Positions 56,701 to 64,000 of a stretch of 64,000 nt of DNA are shown here, in pieces (position 1 is the first letter of the stretch; each line of letters begins with the position of its first letter). Made by a program: the position numbers and the translations under genes. The notes beneath the pieces were generated by a model. That model had not been told where the DNA came from. It worked only from the letters and a program-made list of their open reading frames with translations, and did no database searches. Location of the stretch: assembly GCF_003254665.1 (NCBI RefSeq), contig NZ_QHGY01000009.1, positions 1-64,000 on the forward strand, given 5' to 3'. The stretch is from Billgrantia lactosivorans (GTDB lineage: Bacteria; Pseudomonadota; Gammaproteobacteria; Pseudomonadales; Halomonadaceae).

Positions 56701-56814
56701 GTTCCAGGCATAGTGGGGCGGCCTTACCGCTACACCGAAGCGCTTGGGCGACGCAAGCGGAGCGGGGAGCTCTGTGGGTTCAGCCCGGGAAGTGGGGGGC
56801 TGCCGATCACTCAT
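53794..56814 (-). CDS. nicB: NicB-like triheme cytochrome protein with shortened molybdopterin-type domain
   Basis: A 1006-residue fusion. Residues about 25-545 resemble the isoquinoline-oxidoreductase-type molybdopterin subunit but lack roughly the first 200 residues. The usual SGCYGRNGADDAAADAAL is degraded to SGLGRHCGDDAAVDAAV (194-210), and the position expected for the catalytic Glu appears to be Asp508 (PLDDVNLAPGVAVIANALFDATGVR). A membrane helix (568-586) follows, then three c-type haem sites: CAACH 618-622, CSACH 764-768, CASCH 896-900. Pseudomonas NicB combines a full domain with three haems. This form probably passes electrons from the hydroxylase to the respiratory chain; own catalysis is doubtful. 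Confidence 0.8.
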   Translation of the reverse strand: MSDRQPPTSRAEPTELPAPLASPKRFGVAVRPPHYAWNGEHFVSDRLVAVDRTSVAGLPGRVEIVIEGDFVGVVADSLAAAQDAARHLRLEWRAPSGAGQGDATPLPVTTGAASRELATEYAKTASSHRHDYGWPSRLRWGDTPGWVVADCSGQRLMLWGETITPEALIHDLMTLTGLPAERIELYGTTPARVSGLGRHCGDDAAVDAAVMSRQLGCSVAVWLDAAYTRDVHALGQAQRITLSADLAESGDIADYRYHQAHASGDIAAVGLWLCGRPPARRTVAGRTPFFSPYDFNNAQLTTRRDDHGTGRRNEHLAEIQQAFARESFLDEVAHESGQDPLTLRLRHLDDARGVELITSVSQRARWGEALSSVTTTSPDRLRGRGFAYSQLPDRHQRIPEGVRSAWIADVEVNRITGDVTLARLVVGQDAGPEVDTDRLQQTLQARVLGSARPLLGRDPAFDEWGDGSKDDKNVDPTPGGALAIHTAMATRESADAEATTSLLQPLDDVNLAPGVAVIANALFDATGVRFRQPPFTAGRVRQALHDQADSLQEETPGRPTKRSGRRWLKAAALTAMAGTAVMAWPWKGAITPINRPAANLYSAETIERGRLVAAAGDCAACHTVEGGQENAGGRAFETPFGTLYSTNLTPDEGTGIGQWSYAAFERAMRHGISRDGKHLYPAFPYTAFAKISDADMQALYAYLMAQPAVSAETPANALSFPFNFRLLMAGWNALYHDPSPFEPDPGQSELYNRGAYLAEGLGHCSACHTPRNAMGAERSGQYALSGAMVDGWEAPPLNRLSRSPIPWSEASLYDYLRHGASSLHGAASGPMAPVVAGLGKLPEYDVRALAHYVAVQMDAPAGDSETVQADAAVRIATAQSGPAGMEEGERLFEGACASCHMESGAPSFTSAQTALALNTNLHSQHPDNVIQSILGGVHADHVPGLGNMPGFADSFSDSQVVTLTAYLRARFAPDQAPWRNIESRVTAIRQHNNSPSPTPDATTRRG

Positions 56815-57301
56815 GGGGCGCCTCCGGCGACTCGGCGGTGCTGATTGCCACGGCGCGACTCGCCGCCTCGAGAATCTCCACGTGAGTGCCGCAGCGACAG
56901 AGGTTGTACTCCAGAGCGGCCCGCAGCTGGGCTGATGAGGGCCTAGGGGTATGATTGAGCAAAGCGCGCACGCTGATGATCATGCCATTGAGGCAGTAGC
57001 CGCATTGGGCGGCCTGGGCCTCGATGAAGGCGCTTTGGACTGGGTCGAGGCGGCCTTCGCTGGCCAGGCCCTCGAGGGTAAGGATCTCATGCCCGACCGC
57101 GACCGAAACCGGCAGCACACAGGCTCGGGCGGCCATGCCGTCGATCAGTACACTGCAGGCACCGCACTCGCCCAGGCCGCAGCCGTATTTGGGGCCGTTG
57201 AGTTCCAGGTCATTGCGCAGGACGGTCAGCAGGGGGGTGTCCGGCGGTATTGCCAGCTCGTAGGAACGGCCATTAACAGTCAGGGAGATCGCTTCGGTCA
57301 T
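56807..57301 (-). CDS. nicA: Nicotinate hydroxylase small [2Fe-2S] subunit
   Basis: A 164-residue iron-sulfur subunit of molybdenum hydroxylases. The plant-type cluster is YGCGLGECGACSVLIDG...ARAC, and the second cluster CGYCLNGMI...LCRCGTH. It relays electrons from the molybdenum site to the cytochrome partner during hydroxylation of nicotinate to 6-hydroxynicotinate. It is the first gene of the leftward operon and overlaps the next gene by eight bases. A GTGTATAC palindrome lies 109 bases upstream of its start. Confidence 0.9.
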   Translation of the reverse strand: MTEAISLTVNGRSYELAIPPDTPLLTVLRNDLELNGPKYGCGLGECGACSVLIDGMAARACVLPVSVAVGHEILTLEGLASEGRLDPVQSAFIEAQAAQCGYCLNGMIISVRALLNHTPRPSSAQLRAALEYNLCRCGTHVEILEAASRAVAISTAESPEAPHE

Positions 57302-57409
57302 AGGGACTCGTCGTTATTCTTGGCGCTATCCACATTTATCGACTCCTGAAGGAGCCAGTTCAGGCATCACCCTGCGCTTCCCTTTGCGGATCCGGATGTG
57401 CTGATTGAT

Positions 57410-57427
57410 TGCAGTGTATACGCTATT
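57410..57427. promoter_or_regulatory. Candidate NicR operator 1 (nicA side)
   Basis: TGCAGTGTATACGCTATT has the symmetric core AGTGTATACGCT (57413-57424). It lies about 110 bases upstream of nicA and shares its core with the sites at 57606 and 61808. Confidence 0.7.
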
Positions 57428-57605
57428 AATTTTAGGTTTCTACACATATAGCACCTTGCGTCCTGTTTCTGCAAGCTATGATCTGCGTCATGCTTTTCCT
57501 TCGAAAAATTACTGTTTCATGGGCGTTGGTCAAGATTCTTCTCTTTTTCTCCTGATGTGGGCGCTCGGCGAGACGATCGGGTAAACGGTGCTTGACGTAA
57601 AAATA

Positions 57606-57623
57606 AATGGTGTATACGTTGTA
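57606..57623. promoter_or_regulatory. Candidate NicR operator 2 (nicC side)
   Basis: AATGGTGTATACGTTGTA has the core GGTGTATACGTT (57609-57620). It covers the proposed -10 box of the nicC promoter, where a bound MarR repressor would block transcription. Confidence 0.75.
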
Positions 57624-57749
57624 GTTGAGCCTCGTTTTACCCCGGCGTGTGCCCCATGCTGGAGCGCCCCCCGACGAAGAGTCGCTCTGCGCATGCCCTC
57701 TGCCCTTTGGGCATCGAGGAAGATCAATAAAATCAAACAGGTGGAGTAA

Positions 57750-59731
<1,982 letters not shown>

Positions 59732-59746
59732 GAGAGGCCTTGCGCC

Positions 59747-60499
59747 ATGACCAAGACATACCGTATCGGCCAGATCGTACCCAGCTCCAACATCACCATG
59801 GAGACGGAAATTCCCGCGATGCTGGCTGCGAGGCAACTGATTCGCCCCGAGCGTTTCACTTTCCACTCCAGCCGCATGCGCATGAAGACCGTGAGCAAGG
59901 ATGAACTGGCTGCCATGGATGCCGAGTCCGACCGCTGTGCGTTGGAGCTCTCCGACGCGGCTGTGGATGTGATGGGCTATGCCTGCCTGGTGGCGATAAT
60001 GTCCATGGGGCCGGGTTACCACCGCGAATCCCAACGGCGCCTGCGTAGCCGCACCGAGGAGAACGGTTGCGACACTCCGGTGGTGACCAGTGCCGGCGCC
60101 CTGGTGGATGCCCTGGGCGTAATGAAGGCCAAGCGCGTGGTAGTGGTTGCGCCTTACATGAAGCCGCTTACCGAGATGGTGGTGGATTATATCCGTGAGG
60201 AGGGCGTCGAGGTGGTCGACTACCGCGCGCTGGAGATTCCCAATAACCTCGACGTGGCCCGCCACAATCCAGCCAATTTGCCGGAGATTGTCGCCGGCCT
60301 CGACTACAGCGACGTGGATGCCATCGTGCTCTCTGCTTGTGTGCAGATGCCATCGCTGGCCGCCGTCTCCAAGGTTGAAGCGATCACTGGCAAGCCGGTG
60401 GTCACCGCGGCTATCGCCACTACCTATGCCATGCTCAAGGCCCTCGATCTCGAACCGGTGGTGCCGGGAGCCGGCGCTCTGCTGTCGGGCGCCTACTGA
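59747..60499 (+). CDS. nicE: Maleate isomerase
   Basis: A 250-residue Asp/Glu racemase-fold enzyme that converts maleate to fumarate, the entry to the TCA cycle. The two catalytic cysteines are Cys80 in MGYACLVAIMSMG and Cys198 in VLSACVQMPS. The start IGQIVPSSNITMETEIP is typical. It follows nicD by 15 bases, with GAGAGAGGCC as ribosome site. Confidence 0.95.
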   Translation: MTKTYRIGQIVPSSNITMETEIPAMLAARQLIRPERFTFHSSRMRMKTVSKDELAAMDAESDRCALELSDAAVDVMGYACLVAIMSMGPGYHRESQRRLRSRTEENGCDTPVVTSAGALVDALGVMKAKRVVVVAPYMKPLTEMVVDYIREEGVEVVDYRALEIPNNLDVARHNPANLPEIVAGLDYSDVDAIVLSACVQMPSLAAVSKVEAITGKPVVTAAIATTYAMLKALDLEPVVPGAGALLSGAY

Positions 60500-60509
60500 G
60501 GAGATCGTC

Positions 60510-61148
60510 ATGACGCAACACGCTCAGGAAGCCAGCGACAACTACAAAGGCGTCTGGGATGGCCGGATCGGTTTCGGTAACAAGCCCGCTCTATTGGTCG
60601 TCGACTTCATGCAGGGATACACCACGCCTGGCTCGCCGCTCTATGCCCCGGGTGTGGTAGAGGCGGTGGCAAGGATGCCGCGGCTGTTGGTGGCGGCGCG
60701 CAAGGCCCGGGTGCCGGTTATCCATACCAATATCCTTTACCTGGCGCCGGATCAGCGTGATGGAGGCATCTGGGTCAAGAAGGCACCGGTAATGCGTGCC
60801 ATGGTGCCGGGCAACCCCTATGCAACATTCTGTGAGGAGGTGATCCCGTCTGACGATGAGTTGGTGATTACCAAGCAGTACGCCAGCGCCTTTTTCGGCA
60901 CTTCGTTGGCCCCGACGCTGGTGGCCATGGGGGTGGATACCCTGATCCTGACCGGCTGCTCGACCAGCGGCTGCATTCGTGCCACCGCCGTGGACGGCCT
61001 GCAGCATGGCTTCCGCGTGATGGTGGTGCGCGATTGCGTCGGTGATCGCCACCCCGCCCCCCACGAGGCCAACCTGTTCGATATCGACAGCAAGTACGGC
61101 GACGTAGTCTCCCTCGACGAGACGCTGAACCACTTGCGTCATGACTGA
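60510..61148 (+). CDS. nicF: Maleamate amidohydrolase
   Basis: A 212-residue isochorismatase-fold cysteine hydrolase that cleaves maleamate to maleate and ammonia. The catalytic Asp is in ALLVVDFMQGYTTPGSPLYAP, the Lys in DELVITKQYASAFFGT, and the Cys in LTGCSTSGCIRATAVDG. The ATG follows GAGGAGA and lies ten bases behind nicE. A longer open frame into nicE is spurious. It is the last gene of the rightward nicCDEF operon. Confidence 0.95.
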   Translation: MTQHAQEASDNYKGVWDGRIGFGNKPALLVVDFMQGYTTPGSPLYAPGVVEAVARMPRLLVAARKARVPVIHTNILYLAPDQRDGGIWVKKAPVMRAMVPGNPYATFCEEVIPSDDELVITKQYASAFFGTSLAPTLVAMGVDTLILTGCSTSGCIRATAVDGLQHGFRVMVVRDCVGDRHPAPHEANLFDIDSKYGDVVSLDETLNHLRHD

Positions 61149-61181
61149 CCCGACCCGGCCGACGGCGGCCGGGCGGCCACC

Positions 61182-61664
61182 TCAACCGTCGGCGTTCATC
61201 TTCTCCAGCAGATGCATCAGGGCGATACGCTCGGCGGGGTTGAGGTTGCTCATGGTCTGATCGCTGATCTGCTTGGCGATGGGCACCATGGTCTCGACCA
61301 GGGTCTCTCCCGCCTCGGTGATGACCACCATCACCTTGCGCTGGTCGCTGGGATCGGTGGTCAGAGTGATCCACTCCCGTGCCTTGAGCCTCTTGATAAC
61401 CCCGCGGATCGTGGCGGGATCGATGGCGGTGGCATTGACGATCTCGGTGAGCGAGCTTGGTCCACGCTCCATGACCGTGCACAGGGTGACGAACTGGATC
61501 GCGGTCAGCTGTTTGTCACAACTGTAGCGTTGGAAGATTGCCGTATGGCGCTGGTAGGCCTTGCGCAGCAGGTGACCAACCTGTTCGGAGAAGTCATAAC
61601 CCTGCTCGGCGGGTGTTCGGTGGTCGCTGGACATGGCGGCGTGAGCTGGCGTCTCTGTAGTCAT
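61182..61664 (-). CDS. nicR: MarR-family regulator of nicotinate catabolism
   Basis: A 160-residue MarR repressor with a winged helix (LTAIQFVTLCTVMERGPSSLTEIVNATAIDPATIRGVIKRLKAREWI) and the wing DPSDQRKVMVVITEAGETL. In Pseudomonas NicR represses nic operons and is released by 6-hydroxynicotinate; the same role is inferred here from gene position and from three shared palindromes. It is transcribed towards nicF and divergently from the following molybdopterin gene, with an operator between them, so it may control itself. Confidence 0.88.
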   Translation of the reverse strand: MTTETPAHAAMSSDHRTPAEQGYDFSEQVGHLLRKAYQRHTAIFQRYSCDKQLTAIQFVTLCTVMERGPSSLTEIVNATAIDPATIRGVIKRLKAREWITLTTDPSDQRKVMVVITEAGETLVETMVPIAKQISDQTMSNLNPAERIALMHLLEKMNADG

Positions 61665-61807
61665 GGAGCATCCTTGGTGTGCTGTCGACGACCTCTGGCT
61701 GTCACGGTGTCAACGCCGAGTATGGCCTTGGTGGCGGGGCAGAGCAGCCTCGAGCGTCAACGCAGGCGCGACACAGGCTTGCAGACGACGGCGTATTCGT
61801 GCTTATT

Positions 61808-61825
61808 TATGGTGTATACACTATA
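61808..61825. promoter_or_regulatory. Candidate NicR operator 3
   Basis: TATGGTGTATACACTATA is an 18-base palindrome with one mismatch pair and is the best of the three sites. It lies midway between nicR and the final molybdopterin-subunit gene and could regulate both. A TATAAC box begins at 61822. Confidence 0.75.
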
Positions 61826-61928
61826 ACTAATTGGTGGACAGAGCAAGCCGGTCTGGCCCCTTTCAGGCCGTTTCGCTGCTTCCACCGTATCGCGTTCCTG
61901 GCCACCGATAACAGATAAAGAGGCTTGA

Positions 61929-64000
61929 ATGGCGTCCATATCACTGCCGGACCGACACTCGCTCCTCCATGGGACCGACCTGCTGGTGGTCTACCGAGAG
62001 CCCGTGGTGCCGCCCAAGCCGGCGCCGGGCCAACCGGGCGCACACTCTGATTTTATACCCACGGAGCCCGAGCTCTTTATCGCCGTGCTCGCGGATGGTC
62101 GGGTGATGGCCTTCAACGGCCACGTGGATCTGGGTACCGGCATTCGCACGGCCCTGGCCCAGATCGTCGCCGAGGAGCTGGAGGTCGCCTTCGAGCAGGT
62201 CACGATGGTGCTGGGCCATCCCTTTGAGGTGCCCAACCAGGGGCCGACCATCGCCAGCGCCACCATCCAGATCACCGCCGAGCCGTTGCGGCGTGCGGCA
62301 GCCCAGGCGCGCGAATACTTGCTGGATCTGGCGACGAGCCACTTTGGCATGGAGCGAGGCGGCCTGCGGTGTGTCGAGGGACACATTCTGCCGCTCGAGA
62401 GGGGGCGAGCCGCCGTGAGTTACGGTGATCTTCTCCACGGCGAGCGTCACGCCTTGAAGCTCGCCGATGAGGTACCGCTCAAGCCAGCCGGTGACTATCG
62501 ACTGGTAGGACGGTCGGCGCCGCGGGTGGACATTCCCGACAAGGCCGTCGGCAAGCTGACTTTCGTGCATGACCTGCGCCTGCCCGGCATGCTACATGGT
62601 CGAGTGATCCGCCCACCCTATACCGGCCATGATCGCGGCGACTTTGTCGGCAACAGCCTGGTGGCGGTGGATGAGGCTTCGGTCGCCGGCATGCCCGGGC
62701 TGATCCAGGTAGTGGTGATCGGCGATTTCGTTGGCGTGGTCGCCGAGCGTGAGGAGCAGGCCGCGGCAGCGGCCAGGCAGCTCAAGGTCACCTGGCGCGA
62801 GCCGGAGGGCTTGGCCCGGCTCGACGACCTGGAGCAGGCCCTGCGAGAGCTGCCGGCCCAACGGCGTCACCTGCTGGAAGAGGGCGACGTGGAGGAGGCG
62901 CTGGCCCGGGCTGCCCATCGTGTATCTCGCACCTATGTCTGGCCTTTCCAGCTGCACGGCTCCATCGGCCCCTCCTGCTCGGTGGCCGACTATCGTGACG
63001 ACCGGTTGCAGGTGTGGTCCGGCACTCAGAATCCCCATAGCCTGCGCGCTGATCTGTCGCGGCTGATGGGGCTCGATGAGGGCGTTATCACCATCACACG
63101 TATGGAGGCCTCTGGCTGTTACGGCCGCAACTGTGCCGACGATGTAGGGGCCGATGCTGCCTTGCTGTCGCGTGCGGTGGAGCGGCCGGTACGAGTACAG
63201 CTGACCCGGGAACAGGAGCATGGCTGGGAGCCCAAGGGCGCGGCCCAGTTGATGGAGGTCGAGGGGGGACTGAACGCCGATGGTAGCCCGGCGGGCTATC
63301 GTTTCGTTGCCCGCTACCCCTCGAACAATGCCCCGACCCTGGCCCTGCTGCTGACTGGTACCGTCAAGCCCAGCGATATCCCCTTCGAGATGGGGGATCG
63401 TACCTCGGTCCCGCCTTATCGCTACCCGCATCGGCAGATCGCCTGCGATGACGTGCCGACCCTGGTGCGCGCCTCCTGGTTGCGAGGGGTCTCGGCCATG
63501 CCCAACACCTTCGCGCATGAGAGCCATATCGACGAACTGGCCCAGCTGGCCGGCGAGGATCCGGTGACCTACCGGCTACGCTACCTGGCCGACCCGCGCG
63601 CGGTGGAGCTGACCGAGGCCGTGGCCGAGCGAGCGGGCTGGCAGCCTCGGGTCGCCCATTCCTCGCTCCGGGTGGTCGAGGGCTGGCACCATGGGCGAGG
63701 GGTTGCCTACGCCCAGTACGTGCACAGCAAGTTTCCCGGCTTCGGTGCGGCCCTGGCGGTTTGGGTGGTGGAGCTGAAGGTGCACCCCGAGAGTGGACGC
63801 ATCGTCATCGAGCGGCTGGTCGTGGGCCAGGATGCCGGCCTCATGGTCAATCCGGCCGGCGTGCGTCATCAGGTGCATGGCAACGTCATCCAGACGCTGA
63901 GCCGGACCCTCAAGGAGCGGGTCTCCTTCGAGGATGGCCTGCCGGTGAGCCGGGAGTGGGGCGGCTATCCAATCCTGCGGTTCTCCGAGCTGCCTGATAT
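61929..64000 (+). CDS. Molybdopterin-binding hydroxylase large subunit (partial, runs off the window)
   Basis: An uninterrupted frame of 690 codons from ATG 61929 (site AAGAGG) to the window edge with no stop. It has the canonical start that the other NicB-like protein lacks: GHVDLGTGIRTALAQIVAEELEV and MVLGHP, then GRSAPRVDIPDKAVGKLTFVHDLRLPGMLHGRVIRPP, WPFQLHGSIGPSCSVADY and ASGCYGRNCADDVGADAALLSRAV. It is most like the isoquinoline/nicotinate hydroxylase type that works with a NicA-like subunit. The active-site Glu would lie beyond the edge. The upstream operator ties it to the nic regulon, so it may be the catalytic nicotinate hydroxylase subunit. Confidence 0.85.
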   Translation, partial: MASISLPDRHSLLHGTDLLVVYREPVVPPKPAPGQPGAHSDFIPTEPELFIAVLADGRVMAFNGHVDLGTGIRTALAQIVAEELEVAFEQVTMVLGHPFEVPNQGPTIASATIQITAEPLRRAAAQAREYLLDLATSHFGMERGGLRCVEGHILPLERGRAAVSYGDLLHGERHALKLADEVPLKPAGDYRLVGRSAPRVDIPDKAVGKLTFVHDLRLPGMLHGRVIRPPYTGHDRGDFVGNSLVAVDEASVAGMPGLIQVVVIGDFVGVVAEREEQAAAAARQLKVTWREPEGLARLDDLEQALRELPAQRRHLLEEGDVEEALARAAHRVSRTYVWPFQLHGSIGPSCSVADYRDDRLQVWSGTQNPHSLRADLSRLMGLDEGVITITRMEASGCYGRNCADDVGADAALLSRAVERPVRVQLTREQEHGWEPKGAAQLMEVEGGLNADGSPAGYRFVARYPSNNAPTLALLLTGTVKPSDIPFEMGDRTSVPPYRYPHRQIACDDVPTLVRASWLRGVSAMPNTFAHESHIDELAQLAGEDPVTYRLRYLADPRAVELTEAVAERAGWQPRVAHSSLRVVEGWHHGRGVAYAQYVHSKFPGFGAALAVWVVELKVHPESGRIVIERLVVGQDAGLMVNPAGVRHQVHGNVIQTLSRTLKERVSFEDGLPVSREWGGYPILRFSELPD

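Larger units (their letters stand above)
57302..57749. promoter_or_regulatory. Divergent nicA-nicC promoter region
   Basis: This 448-base gap separates the leftward nicAB-transporter operon from the rightward nicCDEF operon. It contains two of the three GTGTATAC palindromes and a candidate nicC promoter: TTGACG (57592-57597), a 15-base spacer, and TATACG (57613-57618). AGGTGGAG is the nicC ribosome site. No gene is supported here. Confidence 0.7.

Noticed and set aside
61941..63527. Minus-strand frames opposite the last gene
   Set aside because: The plus strand reads without a stop from 61929 to the window end with molybdopterin-subunit motifs throughout.

Overview
The window is a chromosomal segment of a gammaproteobacterium that looks like a Halomonas/Billgrantia-type halophile. 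The background is high-GC, the two secreted or lipoprotein-like proteins are very acidic, and a BCCT osmolyte carrier and a PotABCD-like importer are present. This host assignment is inference from gene content and style, not from a marker gene.

Left part (1-26.7 kb) is ordinary host sequence. It holds the end of frmA plus fghA (formaldehyde detoxification), mtgA, a DMT exporter, a DUF4168 protein, a cNMP/CBS/DUF294 regulator with a DEDDh exonuclease, a GAF-GGDEF-EAL protein, a uspA-BCCT pair and a four-gene polyamine-type ABC importer. These are followed by two acidic envelope proteins (one with fifteen GMQQEP-type repeats), a sigma-54 two-component pair, a PQQ-type sugar dehydrogenase, an AEC carrier, an ABC exporter, a sodium/solute symporter and a YceI-like protein. 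It ends at a tRNA with anticodon CAU.

Middle part (26.8-about 52 kb) begins right after the tRNA and looks like a mosaic island. GC is visibly lower and uneven, intergenic gaps are long, pseudogenes and a transposase remnant are present, and many small regulators and detoxification enzymes are found. It contains a DJ-1/TetR pair with twin palindromic operators, a homoserine-dehydrogenase-like gene, a haloperoxidase-type hydrolase with two decayed relatives, an acetolactate-synthase-like/aldehyde dehydrogenase operon and a catalase. Two YcaC-like hydrolases are present. The second heads a co-directional run (YcaC-like, XapX, amidohydrolase with a Cys/His-rich tail, MFS-ABM, GNAT, pirin) that I cannot assign to a known pathway. 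No integrase and no second copy of the tRNA end were seen.

Right part (50.9-64 kb) is a nicotinate catabolic (nic) cluster. NicA/NicB-type proteins should hydroxylate nicotinate to 6-hydroxynicotinate. NicC makes 2,5-dihydroxypyridine, NicX opens the ring, NicD deformylates, NicF deamidates and NicE isomerises maleate to fumarate. A MarR protein (NicR) and three near-identical palindromes (core GTGTATAC) in front of the nicA, nicC and final molybdopterin genes suggest one regulon. Two features are unusual. The cytochrome-bearing NicB-like protein has a shortened, apparently degenerate molybdopterin domain, while a second, canonical-looking molybdopterin subunit runs off the right edge. The transporter is an SSS/DUF3311 pair, where I recall Pseudomonas using a different carrier family.
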